A stretch of DNA of 64,000 nt, taken from positions 672,898-736,897 of the forward strand of contig CAJINV010000007.1 in the NCBI GenBank assembly GCA_905178155.1, given 5' to 3'. This stretch comes from Amoebophrya sp. A120 (taxonomy: Eukaryota; Sar; Dinophyceae; Syndiniales; Amoebophryaceae). Below, one piece after another: positions 11,787 through 22,139 of this stretch. The first letter of the stretch is position 1; each line of letters opens with the position of its first letter. Below the pieces are notes generated by a model. The model did no database searches, was not told the origin of the DNA, and saw nothing but the letters and a program-made list of their open reading frames with translations. Both the position numbers and the translations under genes were made by a program.

Positions 11787-13421
11787 ATGCGTGTCTTCGC
11801 GAAGGTTGCTGTCGCCGCCACTTTATGGACGAAGAAGAGGGTGCGTTGGTCAATGAAGGCTTGTAAATGCATGACTTGAAAAGTATCCGAGTTCAGGGTC
11901 TTGCACATAGTAGTTCCCAAGAATTTGCATTGCTTTGGCACGGCCAAGTAGAACACTACTTACCTCTACGACTACGACTTCTACAGCGTTCTTCACTTCC
12001 GTGAGATGAAAACGAAAAGCTCCCGTGTCGACCCTCTAAGATGTCGTGTCGCTGACCACGCCCTTTTTTTCTGTTCCATACGCACTTACCGACGAGGTGG
12101 CTGGCAAGCTGTTCCGGCACCAGACCGGTGCGGCAGTCGGAGCAGGCAACAAGCCGAAGGGGGTATAGACCTTTAAATAATATATTCCAGCAACAGCATT
12201 TTTCGTACCTGAGGCTGTCCTTGCCGACCAATTTCACATTCAATTGTATTGATGTAGAGGAGGACTCTATTTTCAGGAGCTTGAACTTTATGTAAGTGCT
12301 TGCGAAGAAACAGTTTCGGACTTTGCAGAACAACTGTTCCAAAAAAATAGATTTACGTTATTTATTTCCTTGAAAAAAATACTTATTTATTTCCTGGTTT
12401 CCAACAGCACGGCCGCGGCGGGCACCACCACCACCGACACCATCATCAGGGCAACAAGGGAGCCACGAACGAGGACGTGGGCATCCCCGGAGCCAACGAA
12501 GGAACGCACGGTCCGTCCAGCGTCCCCGGAGCCAACGAAGGAACGCACGGTCCGTCCAGCGTCCCCGGAGCCAACGAAGGAACGCACGGTCCGTCCAGCG
12601 TCCCCGGAGCCAACGAAGGAACGCACGGTCCGTCCAGCGTCCCCGGAGCCAACGAAGGAACGTGGGGTCCGTCCAGCGTCCCCGGAGCGAACAAAGGAAC
12701 GTGGGGTCCGTCCAACGTCCCCGGAGCGAACAAAGGAACGTGGGGTCCGTCCAAGGACGACGAAGAAGAGGAGGAAGCGATTGTGCAGGCGGCGACGGCG
12801 GAGCCCGAGGCGATGCCCGGTGCGGGGAAAACGAGCGCGGCCGATTGGCAGGCAGCGAATGCTTGGGGGGCTGCGGGGAACAATTGGAAGGCGGCGATGG
12901 ACCGCCCGAAGAAGCCGATCGGAGGAAACACCGTTTCTCCCTTCCCAGTATGTCTTGCAAATAATGTGTCTGGTCTGAAAGATTACAGCGCTTGCAAGTA
13001 CGCTAAATTTGCAGACTCTTGAAATCTACTGTACTTGCATGTATACAGAGTTATGGTAGGGCCCGCCCCTTTCTCCGTGCCGTGCGAAATTGCGATTTCT
13101 AATGCGGGTTAATGCGCACTGGCACTGCGGAACAATGACAATCGCTCATCCATTGCTCATGCCCGCCTGCATCCCACCTGAGGCAGTAGCCATAACTTAC
13201 CACTCATGTAAGTACTGGCATGACAACCTTTCGGACCCACACCTATTCGCATTCGATACCCAACGACGTTCCCGATCGTGGGAGCGCAGAAGCGCTGCGC
13301 CGATTTTCCCGACTGGGCCAACTGCGAGGAAATGGTCTCGACCGGCACAGCCACCTCGCCTTCAGAGTTGTGTGCGACTGCGTGTGCTGGCATCCCCAAC
13401 ACCGCCATGCCGATGCGTTGA
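11787..13421 (+). CDS. 13-residue tandem-repeat protein, function unknown
   Basis: Model exons 11787-11840, 12097-12162, 12408-12948 and 13264-13421 give 272 aa. The last two are well supported; the first two are phase-compatible guesses. Exon 1 encodes MRVFAKVAVAATL, a possible signal peptide. A Gly/His-rich stretch (HGRGGHHHHRHHHQGN) precedes seven tandem copies of a PGANEGTHGPSS-type unit (12483-12755). Then come an acidic segment and, after the introner, a short Cys-containing tail (C-x8-C and C-x3-C) ending at the TGA 13419-13421. A GTAAGT at 13425 hints at an intron in the 3' untranslated region or an alternative end. No family recognised. Confidence 0.6.
12163..12407 (+). other. Probable GT-AG intron
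   Basis: Donor GTATAGACC after AAGGGG, acceptor TTTCCAACAG. Phase 0 on both sides. No TIRs. Confidence 0.55.
12483..12755 (+). repeat. 39-bp coding tandem repeat, seven units
   Basis: Unit GTCCCCGGAGCCAACGAAGG followed by AACGCACGGTCCGTCCAGC. The first four units are almost identical. The last three carry His-to-Trp and Glu-to-Lys changes, which points to recent expansion at the 5' side. Confidence 0.95.
12949..13258. mobile_element. Introner, family A, diverged (310 bp)
   Basis: Left TATGTCTTGCAAATAATGTG then TCTGGTCTG; right GGACCCACACCTATTCGCAT ending CGATA. TSD CCCAG/CCCAA. Removal leaves an open frame to 13421. Confidence 0.85.
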
Positions 13422-15769
13422 TCGGTAAGTCGCTTTTTGACGGTAAATGACATTTGTATAAGAAATTTATCTTTTGTCATTTTTTGTTTTTACGAGGCGG
13501 CAGCATGATCAAGATCACTACACTCCTGGTTCTCACTACCAGCTACAACTTCTACAACCTGAGCTCTATCACAAACCTGATGCATCTTCGCGACCTCAGA
13601 ATAAGTATAAAGTACTCGCGCGAGTTTTTATAGGTACTCGCACCACGATCAGTATTTCCACGAAATAAACAACAAAAAGCGCTACTCTAGATGATTCCTC
13701 CTTTTGTGCTTTCCACGGTACAAATTTATTTTAATATTTTTCCATCAAAACGTTTTTCTACGGGTACGGCATACGACGTGAAAATATTAATTCCCAGCTG
13801 CATAAAAACCACATCAAAGCTCATCGCCTCTCATCACTGCTTGCACAGAGGTAGGTTCCTTCTTCTGCTTCTGTGAGGGTAGTGCAACGAGTCGTACGAA
13901 GTAGATGTGCAAACATGTTGCATATGATTTTTCAGCATGACAGATTGCGGAACATGCGTTATCTTTCTTTCTTTCCTTTTCTTAGTTTTGGCCAGGTTCT
14001 TTTTGGTCTCGTATGGTAAGTTATTCGCGTAGAATCTTCCCGTTTTCGTCCTAGTAGTCGTTCGAAACAAACGTGCATTTCAAGCGACCAGATTCACCAC
14101 AACACAGTAGGAAACGCGACTTGTGTATGAGAATCGCCGCTCAAAGAAGCTCACGGTAGAGCGAAATGATGTGACATGCATCATTACTGAACCGTTTTCG
14201 ACAGCTGCAGCTCTCAGTTTCTCAACACAAAACACGACAATTTTCGGAAAATGGAAAAGACGATGTGAATTTGTGATGCAAATCCGGCGGCCTGGTGAAC
14301 AAACGAAGGGGTTCGGCCGACCGGGAAATGTCCTTCGTCTTCACTTCTTCTTCTTCGTTCTTCTTCGTTCTTCTCCGGAATTCGCCATGTGAGTGAATTT
14401 GCGATACAATTGGGAAAATAAATGCATTGTCGACTGTAGAGATAGTCTTACAACTACAAAAGCATAAGCAACACTATCTGCATGTCCCGTTCACCTTCAC
14501 TTCATTTCTCGAAGCCCAATTGCTTCCGTGAACAAGAAAATAGGTATAGACAAAAAAATACGCAAGAACGACAACATTTCGCATCACCATCAGCAATACA
14601 AATAAGTACTAGCTTTGAATATCTTGCCAGAAAGTCCCCTCTTGAGTAGTACCTCATCATCAACAAAAATACAACATCCGTAACCCGTCTGATAGTCTGA
14701 CCTCATCAGCACAAACAAGCGTAGCCCGTGGATTTTATTCCAGAATCGATCATCGTAAGGGAGTTGTAGCCCGCTCCTGATGAAGAAGAAACTCCCAAGA
14801 AGTACTGCATTCCATTTCCAATGACTTGCAACTGCTACCCATACGACAAACAGAGGGCAGAAAGCTGCACTTTCGTAAAAATCTTTATCGCCGCATGAAT
14901 CAAAAGTACACTTCGGAGGAAGTATGTAGAGTTTATTTTGACTGTCCCCCAAATATATAAGGGCTACTGGGCGACTCTCATCTGTATTCACCCGAATACA
15001 AGTCGCGCTTGTGGTCTGAAAAATTTGGATCAGAAAAAAAAACACATACTTGCGCGAATTCTTTCTCGGCTTTGAGTCTGAGACCACCGAGAAGTATACT
15101 TATTGTCTGCACTCTGTTACGTCGGACGCTAACGCTTCATTTACATGTACTTCTTTTGGTAAATTCCAAACCCGTCGAACCGAAAGGCTGCTTCTAGCAG
15201 CCTCGGTGAAGTATGTGGCGGTTATTTTTACGCTGCATAACGGCCGTACGACTACGACCTCGAAGGCCTTCGCATGTGTTCGTTATTTCCTTGATCCTTT
15301 CGATTTCGTGCAAAACTCTCGACGGAGTTCTTTCGGTGCCTCTCAACATCTCAGAGACAGCAATCTTCTGCTTCCAGATCATCTAATGCCATTTACTTCC
15401 AGGTCTCCGTTTCTTTTAGGTGTCTTTCAGTTTTCCATCCACCTTTGCGAAAGGCTAAGTAAGCCGGTTGTTTCGTCGTGTCCTGCTTGTTGTGTGAAGA
15501 TGGTCGGACAGCAGCTCTCTTCGTCGTTCTTTTCGTGTAGAACAAAAAAGCCAAAAGTTAGGCCGAGAGGATGATCCGGACAAGTGCTAATATGCGGCCA
15601 GTACTTCTACCATAGAATGTTGTGGACGACTTCTAAGTTTATGTGGACTATCATTTACGAAAAGCACATAGAAAATTTTAGAATATCACCGACTACATCG
15701 AAGTAGACAATCTATTCCATTTTCAATTTGAATCGCGATCAAAACTAAGAGTAAGCCAACAAGTAGTCA
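13422..15769. other. No supported gene
   Basis: The longest ORF is on the minus strand (14590-15087, 165 codons), with hydrophobic stretches but no recognisable domain and no coding-style composition. It is noted but not called. No introner ends are present. Confidence 0.45.
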
Positions 15770-18165
15770 ATGGAGCCAGACCCCGAGCCTTCCTTCACGG
15801 GACCACCGGGGCCAGCGGCAGCTTCCAGGTCCACGTCGCTCGACCACGGAACCAATAGTACAAATGGCGAGAAGAGTACAAAGAGCGTCAACCAGCAAAT
15901 CCTAAAATACTCAAGCGGAGCATACAAGGAAGCAAAGAAAATCAGCAGCAAGCAGGATCTACGCATTGCAAATATAAAAATGCCCTCGGGGTCTCGAACA
16001 AAGGTTGAACCTCTATTGCGTGTAGTTTCGCATTCGTGTAAATAAGTCTTGATCTGTTTTGCATGGGCAACACAAGCGCGACCGCTTTTGTCATGCAAAA
16101 ACGCAAGCTCTAATGCGCACCAAGTGTGAGGATGGCGAAGCGTCCAAAAAACTGCACTGACACTGAGAAGTGCCTATGCTGAATCATCAACACACAGCAT
16201 GACAGGTTTCCAGACCCAGACATATAATTCCTAATGGATAGGACCAGCTCCAGCTTTCGCTCGAGCGGCTGTCGCGGGCCTTATGAACTGCAAAAGTATC
16301 TTACTCGTCTAAATGCATGACAAATTCCCTCAGCATGAGAAATGAAATTTGTAATGCGGATTTACCTTGACCTTGAGAAAAAAAGAAAAACTTGTAATGC
16401 ATGAATGGGATTACTACGAGTACGATACTTTTGCACAGGATAGGCCTTTCAGTTTTACGATGCGGAGCGGTGCATATCAAAACGAAAAATCCCCCCTCCC
16501 CATATCAAAGTGGAAATCTGTGATGCGGGATTTCTGTACACAAATCGGGTTTGTCTTGCAGTAGAGGACTGCAGGCAGATACAAAGCCGGAGCAGGGGCG
16601 TTTTGGTGTAGGCGCCTAGCAAGGCAGGCGTGTCCTCTGTAGGCCCCGCAGCGTTACAAATTGCCTGCAAAACGAGGCGGAGGCTCTGGATTTGCGTTCC
16701 AGCAATACAGAGACGATTTGTGGCGACGAATCAGCATCACAAATTTGCAGAAGTATCCTTTTTTGGTATGGGGAGGGGAGATTTTTCCTCGCAATAGTGC
16801 ACTGCTTCGTTTCTGAACGGGAGCAGCGAGCCGATCTGGGTATGGATTGCAAAAATGTCTGGGTCTGGGAGGATTCGAATTTGTGATGCGAAGTCTACAT
16901 CCTGAGAAATTCTGTCATGCGTGGCTAGCAAAAGGCCTTTCCGAGAGAGGGGATTTGTCATGCGGATTAGGCATTGGGATACCCGCTCAAGATCTGTGAT
17001 GCTAGAGCTTACATGCCAGACGATCTGGTTCATGCAAAAACTGCATGACAGATCTCGCATTCTTCCAGACCCAGACACTTTTGCAGTTGATACTGGGTCT
17101 ACAGCTACAACCGCGCGGTCGGTACTTCTGCCCCCGGATCGACAACAACGGATAACGAGCCGCATTCAAAAATGCTCTTGCATCCGAGGTATCAAATGCA
17201 AATATGTCTGGGTCTGGAAAGGTTGAACCTGTATTGCGTGTTTAGCACTGCTGAAAAATTTGTATTGCATGAGCAGCAAATAAAGCACCAGACTTTCGTC
17301 ATGCAAAAACGCAGTTTGTAATGCGTCCTGCGCATGACAGAGCATGCTTTGTCATTTGTCATGCTGCACTGCACTTAAAGGCGCGCTCAATCATGGCCGT
17401 TCAGCATTACAAGTTTCCAGACCCAGACATATTTGCATTTGATACGAGGGAAAAGTCGAAAATATCTGCCTTTGATGGGGAGTCGAAGACGTGTGAAAGC
17501 TTCCGGGTGTGGCTATCAAACGCAAATATGTCTGGGTCTGGAAGAATTCGAATTTGTGATGCGAATTCTACATCATGTCAACATATGTCATGGTTGGCTC
17601 GCAAAAGGCTCCACTTCTTGTCACAGAAAGAAGTGATTTGTCATGCGGATTAGGCATTGGGATACCCGTTCGAAACCTGTGCTGCTAGGGCTTCCATGCG
17701 AGCCCTTCTGTGTCATGCAAAAACAGCATGACTTCTTCCAGACCCAGACATATTTGCAATGCATAGTGGCTCAAAAACGACAAATCCTGGCTGACGAGGA
17801 ACAGTGCTTGGCATTTTATATCAAATGTAAAAATGCCTGGGTCTGGAAGGTTGGAACTTGTGATGCTAACTTTGGATTCTAAAAAAATCTGTATTGCATG
17901 ACCAGCAATAGGAGCCCAGTTTGTGCTACGCGGGGAGGCCATTTGTCATGCGGGATAGGCATCAGGAAGGCCTCTAAAAATATGTGATGTCAGATCATGC
18001 ATTACAGACATCCTGAGTCATGTAGAATATGCATGACAAACCTGGCAACCTTCCAGACCCAGACATTTTTGCATTTGATATTTTAACATCCTGAACCAAA
18101 AGGAATACGTCGTTTCCGCGCCAGACAAGATCGGACTAGCGGGGCAGGCACAGTCGTACTTGTAA
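15770..18165 (+). CDS. Unknown 191-aa protein split by seven introners
   Basis: Exons 15770-15959, 16246-16281, 16448-16474, 16802-16840, 17098-17189, 17450-17513, 17771-17818 and 18086-18165 sum to 576 nt. Coding sequence is only a quarter of the span; one exon is 27 nt and another 36 nt. The start is the first ATG (MEPDPEPSFTGPPG). The first third is Pro/Ser/Lys-rich. The rest reads like a globular domain with many aromatic residues (FQFYDAERC, IWVYSYNRAVG, SFRVWLKNDKSW, AWHFNILNQKEYVVS). I do not recognise it. All junctions are introners, with no conventional intron. Every TSD-guided join keeps the frame, which supports the gene model independently of homology. Confidence 0.85.
15960..16240. 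mobile_element. Introner, family A, diverged (281 bp)
   Basis: Left TACGCATTGCAAATATAAAA, right CCAGACCCAGACATATAATT ending GGATA. TSD GGATC/GGACC, synonymous (Asp). Confidence 0.88.
16282..16442. mobile_element. Introner, family D (161 bp)
   Basis: TATGAACTGCAAAAGTATCT to CGATACTTTTGCACAGGATA. Perfect TSD GGCCT at 16277-16281 and 16443-16447. Confidence 0.95.
16475..16796. mobile_element. Introner, family C (322 bp)
   Basis: TATCAAAACGAAAAATCCCC then CCTCCCCAT, mirrored by GGGGAGGGGAGATTTTTCCT ending GCAATA. Perfect TSD GTGCA at 16470-16474 and 16797-16801. Confidence 0.95.
16841..17092. mobile_element. Introner, family A (252 bp)
   Basis: TATGGATTGCAAAAATGTCT to GCAGTTGATA. Perfect TSD CTGGG. 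Confidence 0.95.
17190..17444. mobile_element. Introner, family A (255 bp)
   Basis: TATCAAATGCAAATATGTCT to CATTTGATA. Perfect TSD CGAGG, which ends AGG and so gives GT...AG boundaries. Confidence 0.95.
17514..17765. mobile_element. Introner, family A (252 bp)
   Basis: TATCAAACGCAAATATGTCT to GCAATGCATA. Perfect TSD GTGGC. Confidence 0.95.
17819..18080. mobile_element. Introner, family A (262 bp)
   Basis: TATCAAATGTAAAAATGCCT to CATTTGATA. Perfect TSD TTTTA at 17814-17818 and 18081-18085. Confidence 0.95.
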
Positions 18166-19320
18166 TCTTCAAGGATGAGGATCTAGTTTTTGGGAAATAT
18201 TACGCATTTATAAAAGATAAAGAGGAACAAGCCGCAGGTCGATAGATGATGGCTTGTGGACGTTATCTTCGAAGTAGTGTAGAAAGCGAATGATAAATAG
18301 CACGTCTTCTCGACAAGGTGCTGCTGAAGAGGCGCGAGTGTCGTCGTCGTAATTCGTTCAATGATTGTTCTTTCCTCCCCCCATTACCCGCACCGTCGGT
18401 CTTCGGCCTTTTTGTTGTCTACAGAAATAATGATCAGATTACGGAAGAATTCTTGCGGACTTTTGAATGCTTGGAAGTACAGGTCCGACATCAAATAGAC
18501 GTGCAAAATCGCGAGATACTCGTGCTCGGCTGAAAGGAGATCCTAAAATCTAATCTGCGAAGATCACTTTTTACACCTGGGTTCTTACCGCTCGTCTTTC
18601 CGCGGAGTCTCGGCACAAAAATGTTCGAAAAATTATTAGCAATCACAGTTCACGAGTTTTTCTGTAAATGTGGTTCACGGATGCAACACAAGAGTTTGCT
18701 TCCGAAACTTCTTCGATCGCCAAGAAATAATTGGCCAAACGGTCGTAGTGGTCACAATCACAAAATCGCCCAGATTTCATTACAAACCCTGAATTTCCGA
18801 CAAGAAATTGTGATCCTGGTGTCCCCGATTCGTATTCTTCTCGACCCATTTGTCAAAACGAACTAACTCCTTAAAAACAGAGGCGCAAATAACATTAGGA
18901 TTGGGAGGATATCTTAAATAGATAGAACCCGTAACCGTGTAAATAGTGCCTTTAGAAGTTTTTATCTACCTGTGTTTGTACGTAGTGGCTTTGCTTGTTC
19001 TGAACATCATATGTAGTAGCTCGTAGTGTTGTGTTTCACTTTCACTTTTCTCCAGATCTATCTGTTGTACAACGTGTATTTATCTGAAAAAAAAATTCGC
19101 TCTAACTTGCATTTTCATGATATCTATTGTTCGTTTTAGACAACGTCCTCGCACGACCTTTGATATGAGCACGGTCGTAGATAGCACCCAACATTGTATA
19201 CGTATTCGAAATCGTGTCCTTCAGGTAGTTTGAATGTCGTCTAATGTGCTTTGTAATCTAGAAGCTCTTTGATTTTCAAACTTTACATCTGCACTGTCTC
19301 CAAGAATAAATTGCGAGAAA
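18166..19320. other. Intergenic, no supported gene
   Basis: AT-rich, with short ORFs only and no introner ends. It presumably contains the end of the upstream gene and the promoter of the gene at 19321, but I see no recognisable signal. Confidence 0.5.
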
Positions 19321-22139
19321 ATGGCGATCTTTGGGAAATGCCTGAAGTTGTTGCACGGTGCCTGCACTGCCGGTTACCGGGGTGGCAGCCAAGCCGTCGT
19401 CGTCGATCCAGCAGCCATGACGGGAAAAATTTCAGCCACGTCTGAGCCTGTGCTGGTGGAGCCGAATGCAAATGATAAAAACGACGCCCGCGATGATGAC
19501 CGTATCTCCATCTGCTCCACGCACTGTGGAAGCGACGATGACCGCTCGAGTGTGGCAGGATCGTGGTCTCCTACTTCTTTATCGGAGGACCTCCAGGAGG
19601 GACCACAAGAACTACGGGAGCTGCACGATGTCGAGTTCATCTCGCACGGTTTTTCGGAACTCGGGGACGAGAAGGTCGGGTGTTGCGCAGCAGCGCCAAG
19701 ACACAAGGTGGATGATGTAGTTCTCAGGGAGCACGAGCACGAAGATGCCACAGAGCAAGACTCTGTCCATCACGAGGGTGTTGCCCGACCGGCTTTCTTC
19801 GCGAATCAAGATCCTTTGGAAGAAGTAGGCCAAGGTCTTGAAGAGGGCAATATCAAGAGTCCTGTCAAGACGGTTGACTTCGTCGAAGAGGCGATTCATG
19901 CGAGTAATTCGACCTCGGCCTCGCCGTGCAGTTCGCATGAAGACCAGGAAAAGACTTCGCTCTGCTGCCAAGACGAAGGGGGTCTTGCGCGTGTTGGTAT
20001 TGATAACAACAACCCAGATGAAGAAACCGCATCAACATTGCAGCGCAATATCAACAACGAGTGGCACGTCACTTTATCCGCCCCGATTGTCAACCCGGCG
20101 GACAAGATTGAGGGGAGGAGGACGACTCCTCGTCCTGGGACAGCTGTTGACAAGGAAGAGAAAGACCAGAAATCTTCTGTTGCCGGAAATCTTCTGTCGC
20201 TTGGAACAACTGCCGCTCCGTGCTGTGGTCCCCTCCTCTGGTACTTCGATTTGGCCACGCAGATTGAGAAGGCCAGGGACAAATTGTCCGTTGACTACAA
20301 GGAGCTAACTATGCTGAGTAAAAACGGGGCCCACACACCAGAGTCAAGATGGGAAACCTGCTAGACAAATCACACAGCTTTGGTTGTTTGGCATGACAAG
20401 TTTGCCATCGTAGTGTGGTCCTGTTTAGGTAGCTCAGAAGGAGCATCACAGACCTAGCATAGCACGTTGATCCTAGCATCACAAATCCCAAAACACGAAT
20501 AGAAAATGCTTCTCATGGGGCTCCCCAGGAGAAACTTTTTTGGCATGCAGAATTGCATGGCAAGGGCAACTCTGGGGTGGGGACGTTTTTACACAGGATA
20601 CTGACGCCCAAACTGCGAAAATCCTGCTGCTCCCGCAAGTCTATCGAGGAGCTGATATTGGAAGCGCAGAGAGAACAAGAGGAGGAAATGGAAAGTCTGC
20701 TGGACCACGACAGCACGGGGCTTCTTTCTTTCGAAAAGAAATCTCCTTGTTGTCGCGCGAGGACCACCAGGTCTCCTGTCGGGAAGATGAAGAAGAAGAC
20801 CGCTGCGAAGAAGAAAATCGAGGTGGTTGTCGAGGAGTTTGACACCAGTGTCTTGCGTGCGCTGGAGGAGGCCTCAGCCTCACATCAAGAACCTGTTCTT
20901 GTGGCGCTAACAAAACAAGAGACGAAAGTGGACGAGAGCTCCTTTGAGAAGGAGCCTACTGCCGAGCAGAGAGATCACGACATTCCCGTAAACCCGCTTG
21001 AAGAGATTTGGAAAAAGATCACTTCAAAGATGAGAATGACGATTCTCCCGGATATGCTGCAGACGAATCAAGCGTACTGTTCGAGGATCACGCTAGGCGG
21101 CAATAATAGTGAAGATCTTCCCCCTGCTCCGTCTACAACGTCTACTGATCCCCTTACAACTCCGTCTACAACTTCGCTAACATCCGATAACTTTACGGAA
21201 CTTTTGAAGGCCACACGAGGATCATTTCAGGGGTCCTTGGCATCGCCTCGTCGCACAGCGGTGCAGAAGGATATGCGGAGAGGGAGTGTTCGTCGTGCTG
21301 GAAGTTGTAGTAGTATCCTGAATAAAGGCAGCAAGTGCAAAAATGCGACTACAGCGCAGCGACCACTTCGCTCGGCGCTGAAAAAGGCCAACTCGCTGGA
21401 CAGCTTTTTTTTGGATATAAAGGAAAGCGATGAAGATGGTAGGAGCCCAGCGGAAAATAGAAGTCTGGAAAACAAATCTTGCAGATTCGGGTCGCCGGAC
21501 GAACAATTCTTCGGCGGGTGGGAAGAAAAAAGTCCTCTTCACACGTCCTCGTCGGAAAGTTGCAGTACACCTGGGCCTCGAACTCCAAAAGTCGCGCGAT
21601 TCGCCTCGGAAATCCAGCACGTCCACGACGAGCTGGCGCCCTTTGCCAGCGGAGAGCTCGAGTTTTCGGTGAAGCTCCCGTGGAAAAAGTTCGGGGAAAG
21701 CCTGTTCGCGGAGCTTGTGGAGTACAAGGTTTATCGCATTCCGGTTTTCATGCAAAGCGGGTTGGAGAACGAGAAGGACGACGAGCGGGGCCGCGAGGGA
21801 AATTCCGATGTTGACCCCCTCGAGGAGGAGGAAAATAAAACGGAGTTCCTGGTCAGCTTGCATGTGCCGGAGCTGGATGAAGTTGAAGGTGAAGGTCGAC
21901 AACATGATCTTGCTCTTGGAGCTGCTACTGATAAACGCACGACCCGGCACGACGGCAACAAAATCCCCTCCGTGAAACGCACCCGCAAGCATTGGATTCG
22001 GGTGACCAGGGAGGTGGGGCAGGAAGACATTACTGACATCAAGAGCGACATGATGAAACGACGCCCGAATGGAAGACGAATCGTGAAGATGACCCCGTAT
22101 TTCACGAGTTTGAAAACGGAAACGCCGATAGTTCAATGA
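19321..22139 (+). CDS. Unknown 840-aa protein with a possible PP1-docking motif
   Basis: Two exons, 19321-20309 and 20606-22139 (2523 nt), separated by one family B introner. The N-terminus is Cys/Gly-containing and the first exon is acidic and disordered. Exon 2 opens with a charged helix (SIEELILEAQREQEEEMESL), then a basic Lys stretch and Ser/Thr-rich linkers. The C-terminal 180 residues look ordered. SALKK near residue 620 and KVARF near 657 resemble the R/K-V-x-F element that recruits protein phosphatase 1; this is only a short-motif match. ELVEYKVYRIPVF further on resembles a segment of the gene at 25619. No enzyme domain is seen. Confidence 0.8.
20310..20600. mobile_element. Introner, family B (291 bp)
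   Basis: Left TATGCTGAGTAAAAACGGGG, right GGGGTGGGGACGTTTTTACA ending CAGGATA. TSD CTAAC/CTGAC; the difference is synonymous (Leu). Confidence 0.9.

Noticed and set aside
14590-15087. 165-codon minus-strand ORF
   Set aside because: Amino-acid composition looks random (many Phe, Cys, Trp from AT-rich DNA), with no motif and no supporting neighbour.
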